This document shows, piece by piece, positions 52,513 to 61,158 of a stretch of 64,000 bases of DNA. Under the pieces are notes generated by a model. That model did no database searches. It worked only from the letters and a program-made list of their open reading frames with translations, and was not told the origin of the DNA. Within the stretch, counting starts at the first letter, position 1. Each line of letters begins with the position of its first letter. The stretch lies in assembly GCA_035650275.1 (NCBI GenBank), contig DASRHY010000069.1:35730-99729 (forward strand), read 5' to 3'. Source of the DNA: DASRHY01 sp035650275. Lineage in GTDB: Bacteria; Actinomycetota; Actinomycetes; Propionibacteriales; Kribbellaceae. The translations under genes and the position numbers were made by a program.

Positions 52513-54432
52513 ATGAAGCGCCTTGTCATCAAGCGTGCCGCCGTCACGAGCGCGGTCGCGGTGGCAGCGATCCTGGTCGCGTCAGGACTCAACGCCGGAG
52601 CGCAACCCGCGACCGGTGCCGCCGCTTCGCCGTCGGTCGGATCGATCGCGCGCGGAGGCTCGCTGGTGCTGACCGGAGCCGACGCAGCTGCGTTCGCGGT
52701 GCCGAGGGACGCGGTCAAGCTGTGGTCCGCCCGGCTCCCGGACGGTACCCGGCAGACCCGCTACCAGCAGCGGGTCGGTGGGGCGACAGTGTTCGGCGGA
52801 CAGCTGACGGTGCTCACCGACCAGTCCGGCCGCACCACCTCCGTGATCGGTGCCTACTACCCGGGCCTGAAGGCCAAGAACGCGGCCGCGGTGAGCGCGG
52901 CGAGCGCCCGTGGGGTCGCCGCCAAGCGGGTCGGCAGCGCGGGCGAGTGGAGCTCGACGCTGCGGATCGACCCGAAGGACGGCCGGCTGTTCCACGAGGT
53001 GCTGAACCAGCGCCTCGACCACCGCTGGGTGAGCTGGGTCGACGCGTCGTCCGGTGCGGTGAAGAAGCACTATGACGCGGTCGCGCACGGGGACGGGACC
53101 GGCGTCAAGGGCGACACCAAGACGATCGACACGACCCGGATCGGAAGCACGTTCTTCCTGCGGTCGCGCGACCTGCGGCAGGAGACGTACGACGCGGCCC
53201 AGACGGGCACGCTGCCCGGCACGATCATGACCGACGCCGACGACCACTGGAACTTCAACCTGCCGAAGCTGCGGTCGCCGAGCCAGGCGCCCGGTGTCGA
53301 CGCGCACTACTACGCCAACGTGGTCGACGACTTCTACGCCCAGACCTTCGGGCGCGACAGCCTCGACGACAACGGCCTGCAGATGATCTCGTCGGTGCAC
53401 GTGCTGAACCGCTTCTGCAACGCGTTCTGGAACGGTGAGCAGATGGCGTACGGCGACGGCGACGGCAAGACCTGCATCTCGCTGTCGGGCGGCCTCGACG
53501 TGGTCGGGCACGAGCTCACGCACGGCGTCACGCAGTTCACCTCGAACCTGATCTACGAGGACGAGTCCGGTGCGCTGAACGAGTCGTTCAGCGACATGAT
53601 GGGCAACACGATCGAGTTCTACGCCGCGGCGCGTGGGCTCGACCCGGCGGCGACGCCGGACTGGCTGATCGGCGAGGACGTCATCCTGGTGCCCGACGTG
53701 GCACCCGGGTTCCGGAACATGGGCGATCCGCAGGAGGACGTCGATCCCGATCACTACAGCGAGTTCATCGTCACCGAGGCGGAAAACGGTGGCGTGCACT
53801 CCAACAGCGGGATCCCGAACCACGCCTACTATCTCGCTGTCAACGGCGGCAAGAACGCCGGCTGCGACAACGTCGGCTCGAGCGGGCACCAGCACACCGC
53901 CGACTGTGATGTCACCGTGACCGCTCTCGGGCTCGCGCAGGCGCAGCAGGTCTTCTACGCCGGCTTCACCAGCCTTCCCGAGTTCGCGAACATGTGCGAC
54001 GCCCGCAACGCCACCGTCGCGGTCGCGAGCGGCACGGCGCGGCAGCGCACCAGCGACGCGTGGGCAGCGGTAGGAGTGAAGGCGGGTTGTACGCCCGGCG
54101 TTCCGCCGCCACCGCCGTGCCTCAGTGACCCGGACGCGGAGATCCCGTTCGAGTCGCCGCATCCGTACGGCAACAACGGCGACTGCACCTGGACCTACGA
54201 CAACGGGTCGCCGAACTTCCGATTCCACTTCAGCCTGCTCGACACCGAGGAGGACTTCGACTTCGTGATCGTCTCCGACGGCAACGGTCAGGAGCTGATC
54301 CGGTACACGGGTCTGTTCCGGCGCGGTGCCACCTCACCGTGCATCACCACGCAGACGGGTTCGGTCCGGCTGCTGACCGACTCGTCGGTGACCGCGCAGG
54401 GCTTCACCGTCGACGCCGTCGAACCCTGCTGA
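52513..54432 (+). CDS. Secreted M4 (thermolysin) metalloprotease with CUB-like C-terminal domain
   Basis: 639 residues. A signal peptide (basic KRLVIKRAAVTSAV start, core AVAAILVASGL, Ala-x-Ala-like end) is followed by a ~200-residue FTP/PepSY-type propeptide. The catalytic domain follows with zinc site GHELTHGVTQ and the third ligand Glu in ESGALNESFSDMMGNTIEF, plus GGVHSNSGIPNHAYYLAVNG with the catalytic His. After a PPPPP linker comes a ~100-residue domain with FESPHPYGNNGDCTWTY and YDF-like SLLDTEEDFDFVIVSDGNG, a CUB-like pattern with four Cys. It should act outside the cell on proteins; the CUB part may bind substrate. Confidence 0.93.
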   Translation: MKRLVIKRAAVTSAVAVAAILVASGLNAGAQPATGAAASPSVGSIARGGSLVLTGADAAAFAVPRDAVKLWSARLPDGTRQTRYQQRVGGATVFGGQLTVLTDQSGRTTSVIGAYYPGLKAKNAAAVSAASARGVAAKRVGSAGEWSSTLRIDPKDGRLFHEVLNQRLDHRWVSWVDASSGAVKKHYDAVAHGDGTGVKGDTKTIDTTRIGSTFFLRSRDLRQETYDAAQTGTLPGTIMTDADDHWNFNLPKLRSPSQAPGVDAHYYANVVDDFYAQTFGRDSLDDNGLQMISSVHVLNRFCNAFWNGEQMAYGDGDGKTCISLSGGLDVVGHELTHGVTQFTSNLIYEDESGALNESFSDMMGNTIEFYAAARGLDPAATPDWLIGEDVILVPDVAPGFRNMGDPQEDVDPDHYSEFIVTEAENGGVHSNSGIPNHAYYLAVNGGKNAGCDNVGSSGHQHTADCDVTVTALGLAQAQQVFYAGFTSLPEFANMCDARNATVAVASGTARQRTSDAWAAVGVKAGCTPGVPPPPPCLSDPDAEIPFESPHPYGNNGDCTWTYDNGSPNFRFHFSLLDTEEDFDFVIVSDGNGQELIRYTGLFRRGATSPCITTQTGSVRLLTDSSVTAQGFTVDAVEPC

Positions 54433-54439
54433 ACCCTTT

Positions 54440-54484
54440 GCGTCCGCCGATGCCGAGCCAGCATGGCTCGGCATCGGCGGACGC
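54440..54484. terminator. Perfect 20-bp bidirectional terminator hairpin
   Basis: GCGTCCGCCGATGCCGAGCC (54440-54459) pairs without mismatch with 54465-54484 across loop AGCAT. It sits between the convergent protease and nucS genes, 7 bases after one stop and 9 bases from the other. No T-run. Confidence 0.88.
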
Positions 54485-54493
54485 TGTGGGAGG

Positions 54494-55165
54494 TCAGAAC
54501 AACCGCAGGACGTCTGACTCCATGCCGCGCAACGCGTCGTAGTCGACGGTGAGGCAGTCGATGCCGCGGTCGGTGGCGAGCACCTTCGCCTGCGGCTTGA
54601 TCAGCTGCGCGGCGAACACGCCGCGGACGGGGGCGAGCAGCGGGTCCCGGTTCAGCAGCTCGACGTACCGGGTGAGCTGCTCGACGCCGTCGATCTCGCC
54701 GCGCCGCTTCACCTCGACCGCGACGTGTGCGCCCTTGGCGTCCCGGCAGAGCAGGTCGACCGGGCCGATCGCGGTCGGGTACTCGCGCCGAACCAGCGTC
54801 CAGCCGTCGCCGAACGTGTGTACGTGCTCGGCGAGCAGCTCCTGCAGGTGCGCCTCGACCCCGTCCTTGACCAGCCCGGGGTCGACGCCGAGCTCGTACG
54901 ACGTGTCGCTGAGCAGCTCCTCGATGGTGATCCGGAGCTCTTCGCCGGCCTTGTTCCGCACGCTCCACAGACCCATGCCGTCCACGGAGTCCTCGGTCAG
55001 GGTGCACGGCGGCGACATCCAGTTCAGCGGCTTGTACGAGCCGCCGTCGGCGTGCACCAGCACGGACCCGTCCGACTTCACCATCAGCAACCGGATCGCC
55101 ATCGGGAGATGGGCCGTCAGCCGGCCGGAGTAGTCGACGGAGCAACGAGCGATCACCAGGCGCAC
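54494..55165 (-). CDS. nucS: Mismatch-specific endonuclease NucS (EndoMS)
   Basis: 223 residues; non-canonical mismatch repair nuclease of actinobacteria and archaea, replacing MutS/MutL. The N-terminal DNA-binding part begins RLVIARCSVDYSGRLTAHLP. The nuclease motif is in GPVDLLCRDAKGAHVAVEVK with Asp, Glu and Lys. LTRYVELLNRDPLLAPVRGV is conserved. The C-terminus is VLRLF, resembling a beta-clamp-binding tail. GTG 55165 is chosen since all homologues begin near VRLVIA. Confidence 0.95.
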   Translation of the reverse strand: MRLVIARCSVDYSGRLTAHLPMAIRLLMVKSDGSVLVHADGGSYKPLNWMSPPCTLTEDSVDGMGLWSVRNKAGEELRITIEELLSDTSYELGVDPGLVKDGVEAHLQELLAEHVHTFGDGWTLVRREYPTAIGPVDLLCRDAKGAHVAVEVKRRGEIDGVEQLTRYVELLNRDPLLAPVRGVFAAQLIKPQAKVLATDRGIDCLTVDYDALRGMESDVLRLF

Positions 55166-55284
55166 GGCGAACCACCCTAACCGGTGAGCCGGGCGCACAG
55201 TACGGTGCCTCACGCCTCGTCGTACGGCGCGGCCGTGCGTGTGAGCAGCACCACGCGCGGAACGGGTCGCCCTACGCTGAAGGT

Positions 55285-56268
55285 GTGAGTCAGCACGAGA
55301 CCGACCTGCTGGTCGTCGGCGCCGGACCGGCGGGCCTCTACGCGGCCTACTACGCAGGCTTCCGCGGGTACTCGGTGCTGCTCGTCGACTCGCTGCCGGA
55401 GCTCGGTGGTCAAGTCTCGGCGCTCTACCCGGAGAAGGTGATCTACGACGTCGCCGGCTTCGTCGCGATCAAGGGCCAGGACCTGGTCGACATGCTCGCC
55501 GAGCAGGCGGCGACGGCAGATCCGACGTACCTGCTGGGTCACCGCGCAGAGCAGCTCGCCGTCGCCGACGACGCGGTCACCGTGACCACGCACCTCGGTG
55601 ACGTCGTGCGTGCGAAGGCGGTACTGATCACCGGCGGGATCGGCACCTTCTCACCGCGACCGTTGCCGGACTCGGAGCTCTTCGCCGACCACGGCCTGCG
55701 CTACTTCGTCCGGCACCTCGAAGACCTCGCCGGACAGCAGGTGCTCATCGTGGGTGGCGGCGACTCCGCGTTCGACTGGGCGGCGAGCCTCGAGCCGATC
55801 GCGGCGTCGGTCACGCTGATCCACCGACGGACCGCCTTCCGGGCGCACCAGGGCACCGTCGACGCCGTCCTCGCGAGCAGCGTGCGGGTGCTGACGCCGT
55901 ACGAGGTGGCCCGGATCAACGGCAACCCCAGGGTGGAGTCGGTGGAGGTGTTCGACAACCAGTCCGGCGACCGGCAGACGCTGCCGGTGGACACGGTCGT
56001 CGCCGCCCTCGGGTTCACCGCGGACCTCGGGCCGTTCACGCGGTGGGGTCTGGAGCAGCGGAAGCGACACATCCTGGTGGACAGCGCAATGCGGACGAAC
56101 CTGCCACGCGTCTTCGCGGCCGGTGACATCGTCGAGTACGACGGCAAGGTCAAGCTGATCTCCGTCGCGTTCGGCGAGGCCGCCACCGCGGTCAACAACG
56201 CGGCGGGTGTCATCGTGCCGGGCGCACGGATCTTCCCCGGGCACTCGACCGGAGCCGAAGGTTCGTGA
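55285..56268 (+). CDS. Ferredoxin/flavodoxin-NADP+ reductase, thioredoxin-reductase-like type
   Basis: 327 residues. FAD motif VVGAGPAGLYAAYYAGFRGY, ELGGQVSALYPEKVIYDVAG, NADPH motif VLIVGGGDSAFDWAASL with HRR (IHRRTAFRAH), and C-terminal VFAAGDIVEYDGKVKLISVA. There is no CxxC, which separates it from thioredoxin reductases and matches Bacillus YumC-type FNR. It reduces ferredoxin or flavodoxin. The GTG start at 55285 has no strong Shine-Dalgarno. Its partner ferredoxin is not in the window. Confidence 0.9.
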   Translation: MSQHETDLLVVGAGPAGLYAAYYAGFRGYSVLLVDSLPELGGQVSALYPEKVIYDVAGFVAIKGQDLVDMLAEQAATADPTYLLGHRAEQLAVADDAVTVTTHLGDVVRAKAVLITGGIGTFSPRPLPDSELFADHGLRYFVRHLEDLAGQQVLIVGGGDSAFDWAASLEPIAASVTLIHRRTAFRAHQGTVDAVLASSVRVLTPYEVARINGNPRVESVEVFDNQSGDRQTLPVDTVVAALGFTADLGPFTRWGLEQRKRHILVDSAMRTNLPRVFAAGDIVEYDGKVKLISVAFGEAATAVNNAAGVIVPGARIFPGHSTGAEGS

Positions 56269-56277
56269 CCTGAGAGG

Positions 56278-57150
56278 TCAGTTCGCCGGTTCCTCGGCCG
56301 GCAGCAGTTTGGTCAGCAGCGTGCGCAGGTCCCGCACGCCGTCGGCGCCGAGCGTGTCCTGGACATCCGCGTTGAGTTCCTCCACGACGCCGCGTGCGAC
56401 GCCGAGCCGCTGCCGGCCGAGTCGGGTGAGCTCCAGCGCATAGCGCCGGCGGTCCTTCGGGTCCTGCCCCCGGGCCACGAGTCCGGCCAGGACGAGCTCG
56501 TCGACCACCTCGGCGGCGGCCGGTTCGGTGATATCCAGGTACTGCGCCAGCTGCAGCTGCGGGCAGGGCCCGAGCCGGTCGATCGCGAACAGTGGCCCGA
56601 AGTGCCTGATCTTGAGCCCGATGTCGGCCAGCAACGCGTCGCCGCGCCGGCGTAGCAGGTAGTGCGCATGGGCAACGAGGTACTCGGTGCTCCGGATGGC
56701 CGGTTGCTCCGGGAGCAGGCCGCGCAGCAGCTCATCGAGTCGCTTCCGTTCGCGCCGGCTCAGTGCGGCGGTGATCCGCGCATCGCGATCGGAGACGAGG
56801 TGGCGCATCTCGTCCAGCGCTTTGCGGCCGGCGTCGGTGATGGACAGCACGTACGAGCGACGGTTGGCCGGGTTGCGTGTGCGCTGGACGTATCCGGACT
56901 CCTCGAGCCGGTCGATCAGCCGCACCATGATCGTCCGGTTGATGCCGAGCCGTTCGGCGAGGTCCCGCTGGGAGTCGGCGTCCTGATCGGCGAGCGTGTC
57001 CAGTACGACGAAGTCGCGCGACCGCGGGTCATTCCGGATCGCGTCGGCGGTGAACCGCGCGTATACCTGCCGCAGCAGCGTGCCGACGGATCCCCGGATC
57101 CCGGTCGCCAGGGCCGCGCCCGCCGTCTCCTCGTCGCTCGGCTGCCGCAC
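56278..57150 (-). CDS. Tandem MarR-domain transcriptional regulator
   Basis: 290 residues with two MarR winged helices in one chain. The first (~residues 20-150) reads DLAERLGINRTIMVRLIDRL with wing NPANRRSYVLSITDAG; the second (~155-285) reads QLAQYLDITEPAAAEVVDEL with wing DPKDRRRYALELTRLG. MarR proteins usually act as dimers of single domains, so this may be a single-chain dimer. GGAGG lies upstream of the GTG at 57150. It is divergent from a hemerythrin gene whose promoter holds repeated GGATAGTT words. Confidence 0.9.
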   Translation of the reverse strand: MRQPSDEETAGAALATGIRGSVGTLLRQVYARFTADAIRNDPRSRDFVVLDTLADQDADSQRDLAERLGINRTIMVRLIDRLEESGYVQRTRNPANRRSYVLSITDAGRKALDEMRHLVSDRDARITAALSRRERKRLDELLRGLLPEQPAIRSTEYLVAHAHYLLRRRGDALLADIGLKIRHFGPLFAIDRLGPCPQLQLAQYLDITEPAAAEVVDELVLAGLVARGQDPKDRRRYALELTRLGRQRLGVARGVVEELNADVQDTLGADGVRDLRTLLTKLLPAEEPAN

Positions 57151-57198
57151 CGACTCACCTCCGAGGTCAGCCTATCCACCTGGTGATGGTTGGAGGCA

Positions 57199-57239
57199 GG
57201 ATAGTTACCGACATCATTAGTTGGATAGTTGACAGTTGG
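57199..57239. promoter_or_regulatory. Candidate operators between tandem MarR and hemerythrin genes
   Basis: GGATAGTTACCGACA (57199) and GGATAGTTGACAGTT (57223) are direct repeats 24 bases apart in the 143-base divergent intergenic region. They are AT-richer than their surroundings and well placed for a regulator acting on both genes. Confidence 0.5.
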
Positions 57240-57293
57240 AGGATGGACGCCTAGCGTCGATGACCTGGCGAGGAACGGTTGGGAGTGGAAACG

Positions 57294-57986
57294 ATGAGCG
57301 ACAAGACCTTCAGGCTCGACATGACGATGATGTTCGCGATGCACGACGCGCTCCGGCGCGAGCTGGAGCGCATCACCCGGCTCACCGAGCGCGGTGACGA
57401 CGATCCGCGGCAGATCCTCGGCACCGCAGCCGGCTGGGAGATGTTCAAGGCCTACCTGCGCGTGCATCACACGTCCGAGGACGAAGCGGTCTGGCCGGTG
57501 ATGTATCGAGCGCTGGCCGACCGGCCGGACGACGTTGCCGTGCTGGACGCGATGGAGGCAGAGCACGCCGCCATCGATCCGCTGCTGAACGCGATCGACG
57601 CTGCGCTGGCTGACCGCGAGTCCGGGCCGAGACGGCTAGGCGAGCTGGTCGACACCCTGCGCATCGGGCTGAACGGACACCTCGAGCACGAGGAGCACGA
57701 GGGTCTGGCGTTGATCGACGCCACCCTGACCGAGCAGCAGTGGCAGCACTTCGGCGCGCTGCACGGCAGCCGGATCGGCCCGGATGCGCCTCGGTACCTG
57801 CCCTGGCTGCTGGACGGTGCGAGCGCGGAGCGCACCGAGTTGATCCTCGCCCGCTTCCCGGAACCGCTGCGCGTCGCCTACCGCGACGAATGGCGACCCG
57901 CCTACGCGGAGCTGAACCTCTGGGCTCCGGGCGTCCTCGACCGAGTCAGGGTCATAGGCTCGGACCATGACACCGCGGAGCAGTGA
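57294..57986 (+). CDS. Hemerythrin-domain protein
   Basis: 230 residues. Ligand pattern: MMFAMHDALRRELERI, LRVHHTSEDEAVWPVM, AEHAAIDPLLNAID and GHLEHEEHEGLALID, giving the His/Glu set of a hemerythrin di-iron site. The last ~90 residues (RYLPWLLDGASAERTELIL to the end) are an extra helical part with many Trp, as in similar actinobacterial proteins. ATG 57294 is used. The MarR protein divergent from it is its likely regulator, which would make sense for an oxygen or NO-related role. Confidence 0.85.
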   Translation: MSDKTFRLDMTMMFAMHDALRRELERITRLTERGDDDPRQILGTAAGWEMFKAYLRVHHTSEDEAVWPVMYRALADRPDDVAVLDAMEAEHAAIDPLLNAIDAALADRESGPRRLGELVDTLRIGLNGHLEHEEHEGLALIDATLTEQQWQHFGALHGSRIGPDAPRYLPWLLDGASAERTELILARFPEPLRVAYRDEWRPAYAELNLWAPGVLDRVRVIGSDHDTAEQ

Positions 57987-58290
57987 GCGCACCATGCAGG
58001 TGTACGACGAGGTGGCGGCCGGGCTGGCGGACGAGGGCGTGACCAAGGGCAGCATGTTCGGCATGCCCTGCCTGAAGACCGGCAAGAAGGTGCTCGGCGG
58101 CCTGTGGGGTGACGCGATGAACTTCAAGTTGCCCACCGAGGCGCGGGAGAAGGCCCTGACGCTGCCCGGCGCCGAGCCGTTCGACCCCGGCATGGGCCGG
58201 CCGATGAAGGAGTGGGTACTGGTGCCGCTCGACGAATCGGCGAGCTGGCCGGACCTCGCCGCGCAGGCGCTGGCGTACGTGCGCGGATGA
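57967..58290 (+). CDS. TfoX/Sxy-like small protein
   Basis: 107 residues with KGSMFGMPCLKTGKKVLGGL and DAMNFKLPTEAREKALTLPG, the pattern of TfoX N-terminal/YjbR-like small alpha-beta domains. Its start lies 20 bases inside the upstream gene, so translation is coupled. Role unknown; it should not be taken as proof of competence. Confidence 0.65.
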   Translation: MTPRSSERTMQVYDEVAAGLADEGVTKGSMFGMPCLKTGKKVLGGLWGDAMNFKLPTEAREKALTLPGAEPFDPGMGRPMKEWVLVPLDESASWPDLAAQALAYVRG

Positions 58291-58613
58291 ACCTGCACTG
58301 CCCGGCACGGCTGATCCTGCTCCCCGCGGCCGACGCCGTCCGGCTCGACGATCGGCGCGTCGCGAGGATCTATACGAGCGCGGCTGCGGAGGCAGATGCC
58401 GCGGGTCTGGCCGGTCGACTGGGCGTCGGGGTGGAGGTCGTACCGGAGCTGGACGCCGGGTCGCTCGACCTTGCCCTGCAGGGGATCGCGGACCTGCACC
58501 GCGGCGAGACGGTGGTGGTGCTCGGCGTACGGCGCCCGGGCGGTGCGCCGGACGGTGAGGTGGTCGAGGTCGACCACGACGGCGGCGGCTGGACGGTGGT
58601 GCCGCGCGACTGA
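58287..58613 (+). CDS. Degenerate histidine-phosphatase-like small protein
   Basis: 108 residues starting in the stop of the previous gene (ATGA). The order LILLPAADAV, RRVARIYTSAAAEADAAGLA, LDLALQGIADLHRGETVVVL follows the phosphoglycerate-mutase-like fold, but the catalytic RHG is replaced by PAADA and the chain is about half the usual length. It is therefore probably not a phosphatase. The similarity is by eye. Confidence 0.6.
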   Translation: MNLHCPARLILLPAADAVRLDDRRVARIYTSAAAEADAAGLAGRLGVGVEVVPELDAGSLDLALQGIADLHRGETVVVLGVRRPGGAPDGEVVEVDHDGGGWTVVPRD

Positions 58614-58675
58614 GCCGCCGCCGCAGTGACCCACCTCATTGGGCAGACCAGTGACCGGGTGGCACACTTCGGCGC

Positions 58676-60454
58676 ATGGCGCGTGAACTGAAGACGGTCG
58701 GTGTGGTCGGTCTCGGCACGATGGGTGCGGGGATCGCGGAGGTGTTCGCCCGCAACGGGCTGACCGTGGTCGGCGTGGAGCGCGACGACGAGTCGGTCGA
58801 GCGCGGCCGCGGGCACATCCAGCACTCCACCGACCGGGCGGTGAAGCGCGGCAAGCTGTCGGTCGAGGACCAGCAGGCGCTCTTCGACCGGGTGACCTTC
58901 GCCACCAGCCTCGACGCCCTGGCCGATGCGGACCTGGTCGTCGAGGCGGTGGTGGAGCACCTGGACCTGAAGCGGGACATCTTCGCCGCGCTGGACAAGA
59001 TCGTCCGCGAGGACGCGATCCTGGCCACCAACACCTCGTCGCTGTCGGTGACGGAGATCTCGGTCGCCACCGAGCGGCCGCGCCGGGTGGTCGGGATGCA
59101 CTTCTTCAACCCGGCCCCGGTGCAGGAGTTCGTCGAGGTGATCCGCACCGTGGTCACCGAGCCGGACGTGGTCGAGGACGTGTCAGCGCTCGCCCGCCGG
59201 CTGGACAAGTCGCCGGTGGTCGCGCAGGACCGCGCGGGGTTCATCGCGAACGCGCTGCTGTTCGGGTACCTGAACCACGCGGTGTCGATGGTCGAGTCCC
59301 GCTACGCCACCCGAGAGGACGTGGACGCGGCGATGCGGCTCGGCTGCGGGTATCCGATGGGCCCGCTTGCGCTGCTCGACCTGATCGGCCTGGACACCGC
59401 GTACGAGATCCTCGACACGATGTACAAGCAGGGGCGCAACCGGCTGCACGCACCGGCCCCGATCCTCAAGCAGATGGTCACCGCGGGCCTGCTCGGCCGG
59501 AAGACAGGGCGTGGCTTCTACACCTACGAGGCGCCGGACTCGCCGGTCGTGGAGGATGACGAGCACACCCCGCGCTCCGACGCCGACGCACCGCCGACCC
59601 GGACGGTCAAGCAGGTCGGGGTGGTCGGCTCCGGCACCATGGCGGTCGGAATCGTCGAGGTCTGCGCCAAGGCCGGGTACGACGTGCTGTACGTCGCGCG
59701 CGGCACCGAAAAGGTGGCGAAGGTGGCCGCTGCTCTGGAGCGCTCGCTGGAGAAGGCGGTGCAGCGCGGCAAGCTCTCAGCGGAGGAGCGGGACGCGGCG
59801 CTCGCCCGGATCAAGGGCACCGCGAAGCTGGACGACCTGAGCACCGTCGACCTGGTGGTCGAGGCCGTGGTCGAGGAGCTGAGCGTCAAGCAGGCGCTGT
59901 TCGAGACCTTCGACGAGATCTGCAAGCCGGGCGTGGTGCTCGCCACCACGACGTCCAGCCTGCCGGTGGTCGACCTCGCGATGGCGACCAAACGACCGGC
60001 CGATGTGGTCGGGCTGCACTTCTTCAACCCGGCGCCGGTGATGAAGCTGGTCGAGGTGGTCAGCACCGTCACCACCGCGCAGGAGGTGGCCGACACCGCG
60101 GTCGCGTTCGCCGCCGCGCTCGGCAAGCACCCGGTGCGCTGCGGCGACCGGGCCGGGTTCATCGTCAACGCTCTGCTGTTCCCGTACCTGAATGACGCGG
60201 TCCGGATGCTCGAGGCGCACTACGCGAGCGTGGACGACATCGACACCGCGATGAAGCTCGGCTGCCGGCTGCCGATGGGCCCGTTCGAGCTGCTCGACGT
60301 GGTCGGGCTGGACGTGTCGCTGGCGATCCAGCGCACGCTGTACCTGGAGTTCCGCGAGCCCGGGTTCGCACCGGCGCCGCTGCTAGAGCACCTGGTCACC
60401 GCGGGCTATCTCGGCCGCAAGACCGCCCGCGGCTTCCGGGACTACTCGGGCTGA
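58676..60454 (+). CDS. Tandem 3-hydroxybutyryl-CoA dehydrogenase (two full domains)
   Basis: 592 residues, about twice the usual 285. Each half has its own NAD motif (GVVGLGTMGAGIAEVFARNG; GVVGSGTMAVGIVEVCAKAG), catalytic-His region (VVGMHFFNPAPVQEFVEVI; VVGLHFFNPAPVMKLVEVV), Asn-Ser region and C-terminal dimer domain (GCGYPMGPLALLDLIGLD; GCRLPMGPFELLDVVGLD). The joint is an acidic linker at ~292-305. Both active sites look intact. It likely oxidises 3-hydroxyacyl-CoA or reduces acetoacetyl-CoA, linked to PHB/butyrate or fatty acid metabolism. Confidence 0.93.
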   Translation: MARELKTVGVVGLGTMGAGIAEVFARNGLTVVGVERDDESVERGRGHIQHSTDRAVKRGKLSVEDQQALFDRVTFATSLDALADADLVVEAVVEHLDLKRDIFAALDKIVREDAILATNTSSLSVTEISVATERPRRVVGMHFFNPAPVQEFVEVIRTVVTEPDVVEDVSALARRLDKSPVVAQDRAGFIANALLFGYLNHAVSMVESRYATREDVDAAMRLGCGYPMGPLALLDLIGLDTAYEILDTMYKQGRNRLHAPAPILKQMVTAGLLGRKTGRGFYTYEAPDSPVVEDDEHTPRSDADAPPTRTVKQVGVVGSGTMAVGIVEVCAKAGYDVLYVARGTEKVAKVAAALERSLEKAVQRGKLSAEERDAALARIKGTAKLDDLSTVDLVVEAVVEELSVKQALFETFDEICKPGVVLATTTSSLPVVDLAMATKRPADVVGLHFFNPAPVMKLVEVVSTVTTAQEVADTAVAFAAALGKHPVRCGDRAGFIVNALLFPYLNDAVRMLEAHYASVDDIDTAMKLGCRLPMGPFELLDVVGLDVSLAIQRTLYLEFREPGFAPAPLLEHLVTAGYLGRKTARGFRDYSG

Positions 60455-60478
60455 TTCGGCTCAGCGTCGTCGTCAACG

Positions 60479-60496
60479 GCCGGGAGGACGCCCGGC
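60479..60496. terminator. Small hairpin between convergent genes
   Basis: GCCGGG (60479-60484) / CCCGGC (60491-60496) with a six-base loop lies directly before the response-regulator stop and 25 bases after the dehydrogenase stop. Weak but well placed. Confidence 0.4.
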
Positions 60497-60498
60497 GG

Positions 60499-61149
60499 CT
60501 AGCGGGCCGACAGGTAGGTCAGCACCGCCATCACGCGGCGGTTGTCGTCCTCCGACGGCGCCAGGTCGAGCTTGGTGAAGATGTTGTTGGTGTGCTTGCT
60601 GACGGCCTTCTCGGTGATGAACAGAGCGGACGCGATCGCGGCGTTCGAGCGGCCCTCGGCCATCAGCCCGAGCACCTCGGACTCGCGCGGGGTGAGCCGC
60701 TGGATCGGCTCCTCGCGCGAGCTGCGGGTGAGCAGCTGGGCGATCACCTCGGGGTCCATCGCGGTCCCGCCCGCGGCCACCCGTCGTACCGACTCGACGA
60801 ACTGGGCGACGTTCGACACCCGGTCCTTGAGCAGGTAGCCCAGCCCGCCCGCGCTGCCGCCGGCCAGCAGCTCGCGCGCATACAGCTGCTCGACGTACTG
60901 GGACAGCACCAGGATCGGCAGCCCGGGCACCTTCTCCCGGGCCTCGATCGCCGCCTTCAGGCCCTCGTCGGTGAACGTCGGGGGCAGCCGTACGTCGACC
61001 ACCGCCACGTCCGGCTGGTGCTCGACCAGCGCGGGCACCAGCCGCGGGCCGTTGTCGACGGCCTCGACGACCTCGAAGTCGTTGGCCTCGAGCAGCCGGA
61101 TCAGGCCGTCCCGCAGGAGGGCGTGGTCTTCCGCGATGACGATCCGCAC
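60499..61149 (-). CDS. NarL/DesR-like response regulator
   Basis: 216 residues. Receiver with E7-D8, phosphoacceptor Asp52 (VVDVRLPP), and GYLLKDRV; LuxR helix-turn-helix LTPRESEVLGLMAEGRSNAA with VSKHTNNIFTKLDL. It follows its kinase by nine bases. The neighbouring desaturase suggests a DesR-like role. Confidence 0.92.
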   Translation of the reverse strand: MRIVIAEDHALLRDGLIRLLEANDFEVVEAVDNGPRLVPALVEHQPDVAVVDVRLPPTFTDEGLKAAIEAREKVPGLPILVLSQYVEQLYARELLAGGSAGGLGYLLKDRVSNVAQFVESVRRVAAGGTAMDPEVIAQLLTRSSREEPIQRLTPRESEVLGLMAEGRSNAAIASALFITEKAVSKHTNNIFTKLDLAPSEDDNRRVMAVLTYLSAR

Positions 61150-61158
61150 GCCCGCAGT

